Shown here in pieces: positions 47,701 through 59,410 of a DNA stretch of 64,000 nt (position 1 is its first letter; every line of letters begins with the position of its first letter). The DNA is from Delphinapterus leucas. Its lineage: Eukaryota > Chordata > Mammalia > Artiodactyla > Monodontidae. A model generated the notes under the pieces. That model ran no database searches, was not told the origin of the DNA, and worked only from the letters and a program-made list of their open reading frames with translations. The DNA lies in contig NW_022098021.1 in NCBI RefSeq assembly GCF_002288925.2, positions 32,745,203-32,809,202 on the forward strand, written 5' to 3'. The translations under genes were made by a program, and so were the position numbers.

Positions 47701-49989
47701 TTGGAGAAAACGTTCATACATACAAATGAACACACAACTAATATTTTCTCAAAACACAGTTCTCGTCTGATCAAAATATGCCTAGAAGGCTGATACTGCA
47801 GAAAACTCTGTCCTCCATGTTTGAGAACACCATGACCTACTGAGCTAGAACAAGTGATAATACCTTTCAAAATACTTTTGAACACTACATATACACACCT
47901 ACATACATACACATACGTGAAAGTCTATAATCCTGCGCTTACGAACTCAATTTACACTCAGCCATTTCATCATGAGAAACTTTTGTTACAATCTTTCTAT
48001 GTGCCTTTTAAAATTATGTTCTATAATACTTGTTATTTAACTTTATTTTTTGTTAAAGAAGACTAAGCAAGAATTACAGAAATACTTAAGAAAGGATTCA
48101 AGGAGTAAAGCTAAACGCCATCCAAACTTTTCTAACAAATGCCTCGGAGGAGCCCTTGAAGTCACTTGACTGCAGTCTAGATTGACTAGGAAAGAAAAAA
48201 ATTAGAAACAAAGTCAAAGGAAACTAGTAAACTTCCAGGAGCACTTATAAAAGAGGATTTCTGCTTCATTCCCTGGAGAAAGAAATCAAAAAGGAAAAAA
48301 CTAAATACAAATAGGGAATAAAGGATGGATGTTATAATTATGCACCTCAGAAATGTGAGATTAGGCCTTTTTTATTTCATGTCAGCCCACCTAAAATGAG
48401 CTTGTTACTTGCAGCTGGGATACAGTTTCCAATGACATATTGGGGGGCGGCGGGGGATGTCAAGGAGCCTGTAAGAACTTTGGATTCCAACCTAGTGCAA
48501 TCCTCAGGAACTAGAAGTATGCATTTTGAAGAGAGATTTTTAAAGCATTATATCCACACCTAATGGTACAGCCAAAAAAGACCATGTGCTGATAAGTCAT
48601 AGTTGTAGTGGTTGTAGTCTGTATAGAAGTAAACTGCCTGGACAGTGTCGTCATCTCAATGTATAAAAATAAATTAGGAAAAAAAGAAGATGAATGGTTC
48701 TTAGAGACATAATCGTTCTTAAAGACATCATAAAGGTGTTATACTACACAGCATAAAACAAAATGTCCCTCAAAACTCTTTAAATGTCTCTCTCTCTCTC
48801 CCCCTGAAACTCCACCTCCCCACAGAGGACCAGATATCTTTCTGGTTCTCCTGTCCTATCGCTCAAACACGCCTGGCTGATTCTCCTCTTCCTCCTTTCA
48901 CTTTCTGGGATATAGGTTTTGGCCTCTCTAAGTTGTCTCTAGTTTTGAATTGCCACGCATCACCCTGAAAAAGCCTAGAAGTGGAACTGCAATTTTTTTC
49001 TTCTCAACAAATAGAAAAGAGATTTTATTTTTACTAATCCTTTGCAACGCGTTGGGGTGGGAGTAGGGGGGTGTAGGCAACTCATTGATCTAAATCCTAC
49101 TCTCTACAGCTATCCTCTTTAACACATTCTTTAGTTGCATATAAATTAATCCATGGTTTTCTGTTAACCCTGTCATGGGAGACTTCCATATTACCCAGAC
49201 AAAATACACCCAGAAAATGAACACAACGTATACACTGATGTCACAGATAAAGGGTATGATACACCTAAACAAAGAAGAAATAAGAAAAGGAAAACTTGGT
49301 GAAGGCAGCAACTCTATTAGGATATATCTCCCAAGCCTGGTTGGTTCCACTCAAAAGAATCTTGACTACAAAAATCATCACTTAATATCTGAAGGGGGCT
49401 TTAAAAAATGTTTAAGGAAAAAAAGGATTAAAAATAATTGAACCACACGTAATAAAAGAGAATTATACTCACAGTTGGGTTAAGCATAATTAAATACATT
49501 TATATGGTAGATTTGTATTTTAAATTCTAGCTCACTTCCATTTAGAAAATAGGAAAATTCTTTGGCAATTGTGGTTTAAGAGATCCTCTCTTGTTCTAGA
49601 ATTTTCTTCATCCTACCTTGTTCAGGAACTGTGGGTTCTCTTCCATTTGGACTATCATGTCACATCCTACTTATAAGGTCCTTACCACTAATTGCAGAAT
49701 AGTCTTACCCTCCAGCAAGTCATAGTACATAGGTAAAATCTGTATCGTTCTTTCTTGAAAGAAGTTTTCTCCAATAAACTTGCCGCTAAGCACAAGTCAT
49801 TTACCAAGGGATGGGCACCTGGCCTTGTAGTGCCTCCCCATCTATGCTCTGAGTATACTGGGTGAGGGGAGGATCTTTTAAGATACTCCTTTGGATGGAA
49901 AAAGAAATTTCCAGAGTGAATTAAAGAGATAGCCCACATAGGCCAAAGTGTATCTGGATGGTCTATCAGGACGTTTACAGCAGCAAAGC
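44799..49989. other. Intron, mostly unique sequence
   Basis: Contains the MER5-like element at 45785-45945; otherwise AT-rich unique sequence, including a TCTC run near 48788 and a GGGGGGCGGCGGGGG run near 48443. No gene supported. Confidence 0.5.
45785..45945. mobile_element. MER5A-like hAT-Charlie MITE
   Basis: TACTGATGCCTGGGGCCCAC, ATATCAAGATTTTTAAAGCT and CCCCAGACGATTCTAATGGA followed by a GTTGAGTGGCACTG end match the interior and right end of the common mammalian MER5A element from memory. It is diverged. Confidence 0.72.
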
Positions 49990-50290
49990 AAAAACCCAGC
50001 TTAAAGCAGCTTCAATAAGAACTGGCATCACCTCATATAATGGAAGAGTTGGGAGGCAGGACTGCACTGGGCCAGAGCAGCAGCTCCATGACGTCAGGCG
50101 TCAAGCACCCCACACCCCCTCACAGCCACGACAAGTAGCAGGGAATGGCAGCTTTCCTGCTCTGGACCCTTTTATGAGGGAGAGAAACCTTTCTCAGAAG
50201 CCCCCACTAGACCTGGCCATCACACTGTACTGGCCAAACCTGGATCACATACCCATGCCCTAGGAACTTAGAAACACGTGAATCTGGCAT
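49990..50290. repeat. Candidate ancient interspersed repeat, unclassified
   Basis: A G+C-richer block with TTTATGAGGGAGAGAAACCT, TTTCTCAGAAGCCCCCACTA and GGATCACATACCCATGCCCT resembles sequence known to recur in mammalian genomes, but the family was not named. A 101-codon frame overlaps it and is not supported as a gene. Confidence 0.35.
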
Positions 50291-51184
50291 TTTTAGCCTC
50301 AAGTATGATATTTGCTTAGTAAATTTTAATAATCTTTCCTAACTGAAGAAATTCAGTCTTACTATTTGGCCACCTAAACTGAAACCTACTAAGATCTTGG
50401 AAACAACCTAGTTTGATCGATGGTTTTTATTGTTTTTTTTGTTTTTTCCTATTTTAAAACCAAGCTGATCTACTTTAGGGCTAGTTTGAGTGTTAACATT
50501 TCAAAAGCGTTTTCAAAAAATCAACTGTAGGCATCAATACTATTTTCCAAAAAATAATATTAATGCTTACCCACAAAAGAGAATCTCAAAGCAAATTCTA
50601 AGGCTAAAACGTTAACATCTGACAAAGTCCCCACATCCTCTCTAGAACAACCTATCTATGAACTTTGTTTTTCTCAGAGAAACTTTTTCAGTACTCATTG
50701 ACCTAAATATACTGGCATAACAAAGTCCATATCCTAGAGTTAATAAAATGTGTTTTTACTTCCAGAGCAAAAACAGATGACTGGTCAGCTTGAACTTTCT
50801 ACAATGTTAACCATTTGCTGAATTATTCAGAACCCTCCTAGGAAAAGCCATGACTCTCTACACACCAATTAAATGCTTTAATCATACTTTAGATAACTAA
50901 TCTATTTCAATCCTGATAACCTAATTACTTAATTCTGGTAAATAAATTCCAGCCCAAGTCTAAAATAGAGTATTAAACTTTAAAATCAGTGAATGTAAGC
51001 TGAAACAGATCCACTGTGAAGGAGTTCAAAATGTTTTATTCTATAAAAAAGTCTGTTTATCTGAAATTCCAGAATTAAACTGCACTATTATGCTAGGGTT
51101 TTCTATACCAGTTCTAACTAGTGTATTATCTCTTGTAATTATATTAAGTGGATTCATGCTTGTTGGATTTAAAATTCCCTAACA

Positions 51185-51435
51185 GGAGACTCTGCCCTGA
51201 TGACTCTACATAAAACAGGTACACCATCTCCACTCCCCCTGCATTTTTTTCCCCACATCACATTTCACCTCCCATTACATCTGTTTGTGTGTTTCTGTCA
51301 TGTGTGTCTCATTGCTCCATAGGATACAATGACACACTATCTTGGTGCTCAGTCGCCGGGGCCTTAAATACAGACACTTTTATTAAGTGCCTGACATACA
51401 GACGCTTAATAAATGTGTTGAGTGAACAAATGAAC
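51185..51435 (+). mobile_element. L2 3' end
   Basis: The last 70 bp read AAGTGCCTGACATACAGACG, CTTAATAAATGTGTTGAGTG and AACAAATGAACG, a good match to the L2 terminus. The pyrimidine-rich part before it is consistent. Confidence 0.65.
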
Positions 51436-51624
51436 GTCTTAGAAATGTAGACTCACTAATAAGAAATTTGTATTTTTACTGAGGTACATTTACTTATATT
51501 TTTAATTGTGGTGTAATGATTTCAACAGTAAGAATTTCAACAGTAAATCACAAAGAAAAATAAAAAACAAACAATTGCTACTACAACCACTGCTACCACA
51601 AGAGGCAGCCACCAGTTAAAAATC

Positions 51625-51810
51625 TGTTACGTTCTAATCACAGAATAAACAATTTAATTCTAACAACAAGCCTATGGTGTAGGTATTAGCCCCATCTTAT
51701 GGACGAGGGGATTGAGGATCAGAAAGATAAAATAAGATGTCCAAGATCAAACAGAGGATAAATAGTCAATCCAAAACATGGAGCTCTGACTCCTAAATCC
51801 CCACTGTTAA
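51625..51810 (-). mobile_element. MIR SINE remnant
   Basis: CAAGCCTATGGTGTAGGTAT, TAGCCCCATCTTATGGACGA, GGGGATTGAGGATCAGAAAG and TGTCCAAGATCAAACAGAGG match the reverse complement of MIR over much of its length. Confidence 0.78.
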
Positions 51811-52863
51811 TTTGTGATGGCCAAGTATCATCAAGGGACAAAAGCAATTCACATCTCAATGGCAAGATACAGAGCCCATAGAAAGAACTGGGAAAAGCAC
51901 AGTACTCAGTGAATTCTACATCTGAACATCAGGCAGCCAAAAAATGAGACATGTTTAAAAATTAAACATCACTTGAGTCTTTCCTCCAAAAGAAATACCT
52001 CAGAATCACTGACTGGTCTAGTAGATAAATGGAGTTAAAGTATAAATAACTTATATTCTTATAAGCTGCCCTTGGGTTAAAGTATTCAGTGAAAACTACA
52101 GTGTGTTTAGTTATTTTTCTCCAATCCAATTCTATTTTATGTTCAGCCAAAAGCATTTTCTACTGTCTTTCTACCGAGCCTTGCTTCTTCATTAGCTTCC
52201 ATCTTATATTTTTCATCCAATCCACTTAGTCGCAATTTTTTTTATGACAACAAAGCTCATTTGTTGTTCCGTGAAATAAATATAATTGATTCTGTGTGCT
52301 GGTCATGTTTCTCAGACATTTAGTTATTACTTCCACCCACATATTTCATGTTTCCCTAGAAAAGTGGCAGCCACGTGGATTCTTAATGCTCCTTTCAGTG
52401 TCTACATTTATAGTTTGTTACAAGCTAATTTTATCCACAGGGAAACTCACAGTAAAGATAGGCCTCTAAGCCACTATTATGTATCCTGATTTAGGTAGTT
52501 AGAGTAAAATCAGTCTCACTTTTCTACAATACAAGTATTATCCCAGTTTATAAGTGACATTAGAAATCAATACCCATCTTAATTCACTAACGAGGAGGGG
52601 TGTCCTAGAGTGAGTGGACCAAGCAACCACAGTGCTTCTTAACAGTCTGAGTGGCCAAACAGCAAAAGCAGTTTAAAAGTTATAAGGTGAGAAATACTTT
52701 CAAATTAAACAAACTTATTATAATACTTGTACTTTTAATTATACATACAAAAGCTCTATGATTACAGTTGCCCGCAAACTTAGGCACTTCATTAGGCAAA
52801 TGTATTGTTTTCCATACCACAGCATGCTTCAGCAGTACTTCGCAACTTGACAGTTTTACTTAC

Positions 52864-52968
52864 TGTCTTGGAAGCAGTATTAATGTACTGCATCACCATT
52901 TCTTTTTTGATACTGAAGTCCTTTTCCCGCAATGGTGCCTTTTTGTCTTCATTTAAATTCATATCTTC
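52864..52968 (-). CDS. DIAPH3: Diaphanous-related formin internal exon (DIAPH3-like), GTPase-binding region
   Basis: This is a 105-bp exon of exactly 35 codons, phase 0 at both ends. Seen: on the minus strand a T-rich tract ending TTTTCCAG precedes the exon, which opens with EDMNLNEDKKAPLREKDFSI and closes with NTASKT just before a GTAAGT donor at 52863-52858. Known: an EDMNLNE...PLREKD motif sits in the N-terminal Rho-GTPase-binding region of diaphanous formins, just before the inhibitory armadillo domain, so this exon helps couple Rho binding to release of actin nucleation by the C-terminal FH2 domain. The next exon in the message is 2206-2336, across a 50.5 kb intron. The preceding exon, expected to encode the stretch leading into this motif, was looked for on the minus strand to 64000 and not recognised, so it probably lies further right. 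The paralogue assignment rests on remembered residues. Confidence 0.86.
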
Positions 52969-53289
52969 CTGGAAAACACAATTAAAAAGCCTCGTTTTAG
53001 AATCTAAGTAGAGCAACAGTTCTACATACACAATGAACAGAAAATCAATAATTTGTGACTAAAGCAGCATTAACTGTTTTGGAACGATTTACATGTAGCT
53101 CTGCCAGGAGAAAAAAGAGAAAGGACCTGGAGATACAGAGAACAGAGTATTCTAGATCATTTTAGCAGGTAAAACACTTACCAGAAAAACTTTTTAAATT
53201 CACAGCAGGCTAGTAAAATTACATTCACATCACTATAGATAATTAGACAGTTGAAGATTTCTGCCTTCCATAAGCTTATTAGGATTCAC

Positions 53290-53418
53290 AATTTATATAT
53301 AATTGTGAAATATATATATTACATATAAAAATATATTATCTATATAAATTATATATATTATAGTCAATATATAATATTTATAATTTATATAAATATATTT
53401 TAAAATATAAACATATTT
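53290..53418. repeat. AT-only low-complexity tract near the exon
   Basis: About 130 bp almost entirely A and T with many short palindromes (TATATATA, ATATATTATC, TTATAATTTATATAA-like). It starts about 320 bp upstream of the 52864-52968 exon on the gene strand. It has potential to extrude hairpins. Confidence 0.9.
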
Positions 53419-54293
53419 TTACAACAGCTGTACCTGAAGCCATCTTGCACCATTCTGAAAGCGCTCCTCCATATATCATAAGAATTAAACGGTAAATAAG
53501 CCAATCCCTTTTCAGATTCTGATAAGCTACAAGCACATACCAAATACCTAATACTGATCCTAGCAAAAGGTGAAGCATCCTACAGTTTTAACTGTCTCTT
53601 CTCCACCCCTATCAAAAATATTCATTAATTAATTTATTGCATGTTCTAAATCACATAAAAGTGGCACTCATGAAAAGAAGTACCACCTAAAAACCTAACA
53701 TTTCTCAACAGCATCAATCAAAATAAAGGTTTAGGTAAGCTAGATCTTGCTACAGGCCTAATTCTGACTAAAAACTGCAAGTCAATAATATCCACATAAA
53801 GATATGAATTGCGACCAGAATCTATCAGCTCAGTTGACAAAGGAAGGGAGGCTGAGGTAAGACAAAAGTGGCTGAAGGAGAGGGCAGCTCAAATGGATTT
53901 CCTCCTGATCTTAGCCTTGGGTCATCTGTGTGCAATGTAGGACATCTTAATGTATATAAACTACATATCCACTCAGAAACGTGCCCATAAAAATCAGGAC
54001 TTTGGATCACCTAGGGAGCCCAGAAAGTTAAATTTCTTCTAAGTTTTATAAAGGTTCTACAATTCAGACACTGTAGTTTATGCCTTTAGCTGACTCAGTT
54101 TTTGGCTACCAAAACTGTGAAGCAATTAAAAGTCAAAATTCCCTTCATTTCACCTTGATACAAATTTAAGATCTTAGAAGTTGTCCCGTTTGATACTCCA
54201 ATAAAAGGTAGCAATTAGTAATGTCACTCTTGGCTATTCTGGTTAGAAATATCCTATTATGTGAATAATGGTTTAGTTTGTTTTTTTTTTCTC

Positions 54294-54480
54294 TAAGCCA
54301 GTGATTTTCAATACACCTTAACACCACTTAGGAAGCATTCTGGAAATGTCTCGGGGCATTTTGGTTGTCATGGTGACTGCGGTGATGCTACCAGCATTTA
54401 CAGGGGAAAGGTGTGCTAGACATTCTGCAACACATGAGCTAATCCTACACAATAAGAAACTGTCCTGCGTCCCACAGAGA
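54294..54480. mobile_element. hAT-type MITE remnant
   Basis: The CAGTGATTTTCAATACACC start, then GGAAATGTCTCGGGGCATTT and TTGGTTGTCATGGTGACTGC followed by a GATGCTACCAGCATTTACAG block resemble an abundant mammalian hAT-Charlie MITE with AATGTCTGGAGACATTTTTGG. The right end is degraded. Exact family is not assigned. Confidence 0.6.
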
Positions 54481-56204
54481 GATACACAGAGAGAACGAGA
54501 GAGGGAAAATCATAATTATCTACGCCTAGACTCTAATTCAATGAAATTAGATGTACAACGGAATTAATATGTAAATTGTTACATATTTAATACTTTATAT
54601 ATTATGTAACTTAATATACATTGAATTTTCCAAGAATCCAACTACTCTGTAAATTATAGTTACACTGTTTTTGTTTTAAGCTTTACCATCATTCGTGTTC
54701 CATTTCTGAAATTTAGGTATCCCAGGACAATGCTGCTTGTGGTATCTGAATCAACAGAACAACACACCTATATCAACCTACATCGTAGCTGTTGTACTCA
54801 CAGTGGCATGAGGCAAAGACTCCACAATGTGACTTTATTGTGCCTTCTTGAGTAGTCGATGGCCAACTGTTTACAATGAAATACATACTGTTTTATTATA
54901 TAGTACAGTAGGCATTATATGTTGATTTTTTTTAAATTATGAGTGGAGATAGTTTATATAATCTATAAAGAATTGAACTAAGAAAAAGTAATGAGGAAGT
55001 TAAGGAGCAATTGCTATAAAAGGTGTGTGTGAGGGGCACCTAAGAGCACAGAGAACATCTGTTTTAAATTATTCACTGTATTTTTTATTTTCTGTCTAAT
55101 GGCCAAATGTGACCCAGCCTCTTTAACCAGCAAATTAAAATACTTAATAGATATAGAAAACTAAAAAACAGAAAACCCATTAGCTGTGGCTGAAATCAAA
55201 ATAAAATTTTAAGGTGGAGAGTTGTAAGAAAGAAAAGACTACTGCTTTCTTTCTGGAAAGGCATCTTCAAGATAACATGAGCTTATACACAAAAGTTGTA
55301 TGTTTGGAATTAAGGAAGAAACCCAGAGTTCTCCCAACTTCTTTCCTCTGGCTTACCCCACCTCTCTTGTCTAAATATGACACTCAACTCCATAACGAAA
55401 GTTTAATGACAGTGGCTGCTTAAAAACAAGAGGAAACAAAGAAGAAATGATACTACAGAGAAGTTTGGAATCACCTACATAATCGCACAAACCTTCCAGG
55501 ATCACTCACTAGGTATGTAACTTCATCTAACAGATGGTCCTTCTCTTTACATCCAGGAAGAAATGGCACTCGAAAGAGTAAGAAAAGTTCTGCCCTTTAC
55601 AAAAGGAAAAAGAGAAATAAGGGAGTGATGGAAAGAAAAAAAAAAATGTATGTATCTATGGAATAGGGTACAGGATTTTTAGAATGGATTTTGAATCTTT
55701 ATCAGTGGAGAACAGGGCTAAAAAAGAAGAAAACTCTACAAGACACTGGCACTGAACCTCTGAGGGTCACAGAGTCCTAGTGAAATGTATTGGAAGCTTC
55801 TTCCCAGAAAATGCACATCCATATTTTATGTTATAGTTCCAATTCAAGTTAAGCTGAACATCTTCCAAAGCTATCCAAGAACCTGGAGGTGGGAGGCAAT
55901 GCGGGAGCCAAGCATCTCTATTTAATAAGCCCCTGCCTTAAGGCAAAACCTTCAGCATGAGATTTTGAATATCACATAGTCTAAACTCCATGTATGTATT
56001 ACACAACAGAAAATACAGGCTCATAGAAATGAAATGACTTTTCAGAGCTATCTGGTTGTTAGAAGCTTGAGAACTGGAGCCCAGACACCCAGTCTAGTGC
56101 AGTTTCCAGATAACTGTAAAGGGTCTCTTGTGAGCAAGTCATCAGTTTTCACATTAGTGAGTTCACAGCTGGTTAGTATGATCATATCGCATTTCCATTG
56201 TCTT

Positions 56205-56565
56205 AGGGCACGTTCCCTAGAGGCAGACCTGGGACAGGGATGCAGGTGCAGGTGATTAATGAGGGGGATGCTCTCAGGAAAAGGGGACTGAGACAGGGAC
56301 ATTCGAAAATGTGGCCTCAGCTGGATTCTCGCTTCAGCCTGAAGTGCACAGCAGTAGATGGTACCTGGAGGGAGAGGCCAGCCTTGACACCACCCAAGTC
56401 AGTCAGCCATTAGCTGCAGGACCCCAGTTCCCTGAGGCCAAATCTCTGGATTAAGAGGGCAGATGTGAACCACCAGGAGCCAACACTCACACCTGGGTAC
56501 GCCCGTAACCAGCCTGGTGAAGGGGGTCTTGGAGGGGCACCAACAGTGTCCACTACAGCATTTGA
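56205..56565. repeat. Candidate ancient interspersed repeat, unclassified
   Basis: This G+C-rich block starts CCCTAGAGGCAGACCTGGGA, includes GTGATTAATGAGGGGGATGC and ends near CCTGGTGAAGGGGGTCTTGG and CCAACAGTGTCCACTACAGC. The composition contrasts with the AT-rich flanks and suggests an inserted element; no family is named and no gene is seen. Confidence 0.35.
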
Positions 56566-57344
56566 AAATAACTTACTTTATATTATAATAAGGCTTCTTT
56601 CTAAGCAGAACTGAATAATACAGAAACCCACATTTATGCCCTACACAAGCAATATAAACCTCTGTGTGTTAACCAGTTCTTCCATTCAAACATAGGTCAG
56701 GACATGTAGTACACTGTATGGATACAGAATGATACTGTAGCTACAGATTTTATAACAGCCCTGAAAAACAGCTTACTTCAATATACATATCTATATATTG
56801 ATATATATGTAACTCAATAAATATCTGTAATAAATAAAATACTAAACAGGAAATACATAGAACACATAACTGTACAAGGCCTGAGGAATGATTTGAATGA
56901 GGCTAATATTTCAGTGGGTATGAGATAAATATCTATTTCTTTAAATGGAAAAACCTTATCAGTTGGCTATTTAACTGAATATAGCTCATTTAAAAATATT
57001 TTTTGAGTGGTAATCAATCAAAACTTTAGTGTCTGTCAATCTGAAGAGTAATTATTGGTTTTGTTGTGAAAGTTCTATTAATACCTTAGCAACATACATA
57101 ATGAATTAACTCACTTATAGCACTACTTTCATATACATGCTTAAACACAGTTTTTTGCCTGGGGAAATTGGGAGTTGCAGCATCAAAAAGTAATTTTCCT
57201 CTAGTTAATTACTTTCTAATTAAAAACTATACTTAAATTGAATCACTGTGCTACTTCACTATGTGAGTCTGACTGGCACTAGGGGCAGATTTCAGAAATA
57301 CAGGGAGGAAATACTGAAGAAAAAAAATTAAGGGGCATGCTAAA

Positions 57345-57685
57345 ATAAGCAGGATTCTTGGAAAGTGTCAAGGTCATGAGAGATGAGGAAGTACCACTGA
57401 TCAGGAGATGAAAGAAACATGGCAAACCAAACATAAGATGTGATGCTGGGCTGTAACCTAGAACAGGAAAAGCACATCAGTGAGAAAACTGCTAAAATCT
57501 GAATAAAGTCTGTGGTTTGGTAACTACTGTACCAACATTAATTTCTTAGTATTAATAATTGCACTAAAGTTATATAAGATGCTGGCATTAGAGGACGTTG
57601 GGTGAAGGGTATAAAAGAATTCTTTGTACTATTTTTGCAACTCTTCTGTAAGTCTAAGATTATTTCAAAATAAAGTTTTTTAAAA
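57345..57685 (+). mobile_element. Old L1M 3' end
   Basis: AAAATCTGAATAAAGTCTGTGG, TTAATTTCTTAGTATTAATAATTG-type sequence, GGTGAAGGGTATAAAAGAAT and GCAACTCTTCTGTAAGTCTA followed by TTATTTCAAAATAAAGTTTT are the well-known terminal sequence of older L1M elements. Confidence 0.78.
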
Positions 57686-58104
57686 ACTAAATTAAAATAT
57701 TCATAAAACTTCTGCTTTAAAAAAATAATTTGAAAAGAACAAGAAAAATAGAACATCCTACATTCTTTAAAAATACAGTATTTTTTTAAACGTCCACTAA
57801 ATAAATGTTTGTAGTGTATTGGCCACAATAAATACACACAAACTTGATGGAGGGGAGGGAAGTAAAGAAACCACTATCAAGACAAATCTGAGGCTACCGA
57901 GAGGAAGAGTTAAGACACAGGTAACAGAAGTCCATTCAAAATCTTTTAAAGGTCAGGCATCCTTCGGAGTTTTCCAAAACACAAAGTTCAAGTTGCTCAC
58001 ATGTCTTCCCATTTTCATTCCAAATCTACTCTCTGAACCATCCTTCTCACTCATTCTCGAAGCAACACTTGCTACACCTTTTCACAAGGACCTGGTATTT
58101 CTAT

Positions 58105-58290
58105 AATCTTAAATAATGGTTAAGTCTGAGCCAGGCATTGTGCTAAAACACTTATAAGCACAATTTATTTAATACTCAGTAATAACCCTTTGAGGTATGT
58201 ACTATCCTCTCTTTATTGATGAGAGAACTAAAACTTAGGGAAATCCTGTAAGTTGGCCACAGTCCTGTAGCTTAGATTTTGTCTCTCCAT
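58105..58290 (-). mobile_element. MIR SINE remnant
   Basis: GAGCCAGGCATTGTGCTAAA, CTCAGTAATAACCCTTTGAG, GTATGTACTATCCTCTCTTT and GGCCACAGTCCTGTAGCTTA match the reverse complement of MIR in order. Confidence 0.75.
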
Positions 58291-58336
58291 TCTTATTTCC
58301 ATATTATTTATCTCCATTATCTAAAATCCCACTTCC

Positions 58337-58560
58337 GGGCTTCCCTGGTGGCGCAGTGGTTGAGAGTCCACCTGCCGATGCAGGGGACACGGGTTCGTGC
58401 CCCGGTCCAGGGGGATCCCACATGCTGCGGAGCGGCTGGCCCGTGACCCATGGCCGCTGAGCCTGCGCGTCCGGAGCCTGTGCTCTGCAACGGGAGAGGC
58501 CACAACAGTGAGAGGCCCATGTACTGCAAAAAATTAAAATAAAAATAAAATAAAATAAAT
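58337..58560 (+). mobile_element. CHR SINE with patterned AAAAT tail
   Basis: A full-length plus-strand CHR SINE. The tail is a simple AAAAT/AAAT repeat. The 14-bp duplications at 58323-58336 and 58561-58574 differ at one position (AAAATCCYACTTCC), suggesting an older insertion than the perfect cases. Confidence 0.94.
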
Positions 58561-58589
58561 AAAATCCTACTTCCTCTGGGCCTAATGCC

Positions 58590-59410
58590 ATCTGACATGC
58601 TCGGCAGCCAACACCTTGTGTTGACTCCTCTGCCAGTCCATGCCTTCACACTCACAACCAGCAATCTTCATTTCCACTTTCCTCAGCCTCGGTCTTCATG
58701 ACCACACCTGAGCCTTTTCATTAGCTAAAAACTGTTCCACCTCTAGTATCATCATAATCCCCAAGATCCTTTTTTCTGACCTCAATCTTCTATCTTTTCA
58801 CCTCTCCCACTCCCAAGCCACCTATTTTTTGACCTCAATAAAACCTCCAGTGTCGTGACCCCCTCCATTTTCTCCCAATTAGTCTCTTATGGTCCATCAC
58901 TTCCTACAACATTGATGGAAAATCCTAGTGGTCTCTCCTCACATTCCCTAGAGTACTCATTTCAAACTTGCCATTTCCAGGAGCTATGAAACCATTGCTT
59001 CTACCTACCATTTTCAGTAAGCAAATTTTTATTTCCTCCATGAAAAGGAGACTATAATTCAATTTCCTGTTTCCTCTATTACCAATTTATTTGCACACTA
59101 ATTTTTCTGTGCCAACTCTTGCCTCTATCCAAAGATAATCCCATTCATTTATGCTCTGGATCCTCTTTCCTTTCACCTCCTAAAAGGGCACTGCACATCA
59201 GTTACCCTATTTTAATCCTGTTTCACTAAATTCTTCTCAGTTGGTTGGGTCTCAGTATATAAACATGTTAATCCTTAATGGATTAAAAATTAAAAGAAAA
59301 AAGCCTCCCCTCAATCCTAGCTCTCCTTTGTATATGCCTTTCTTTTTCCTCCTTCACAGATAATTTTTAAAAGAACTTTTTTCTACACTTGCTGTCTCTT
59401 TTACATTGCA
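58590..59410 (+). mobile_element. Probable L2 ORF2-derived segment
   Basis: This C/T-rich segment has phrases such as TGACCTCAATCTTCTATC and, at its right end, AAAAGCCTCCCCTCAATCC, AAGAACTTTTTTCTACACTT and GCTGTCTCTTTT, resembling the start of the L2 reverse transcriptase (CCTCGACCCC...TACACTCACTGTCTCC). It is strongly decayed. Confidence 0.42.

Larger units (their letters stand above)
2337..52863 (-). other. Large phase-0 intron of the DIAPH3-like gene
   Basis: The interval between the two recognised exons is 50,527 bp, bounded on the minus strand by a GTAAGT donor (52863 downward) and a TTTACAG acceptor (ending at 2337). Exons on both sides are phase 0 at this junction. A large part consists of transposable elements (L1, L2, MIR, CHR SINEs, DNA transposons). 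No further exon of the formin was recognised in it. The full-length L1 and most CHR copies are antisense to the gene; the 3'-truncated L1 at 27598-28768 is in the sense direction. Confidence 0.8.
50291..52863. other. Intron near the upstream exon
   Basis: Holds the L2 and MIR remnants listed; the first 700 bp of intron after the donor at 52863 show no recognised repeat or alternative exon. Confidence 0.5.

Noticed and set aside
2206..52968. Assignment to DIAPH1 or DIAPH2
   Set aside because: The paralogues share the general motif but differ, as remembered, in the segment around NTASKT and SADERLFTC. DIAPH2 remains the main alternative until aligned.
52792..53031. 79-codon open frame as a separate small gene
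   Set aside because: The central 35 codons are the formin exon. The frame runs through its splice sites into intron and has no gene structure of its own.
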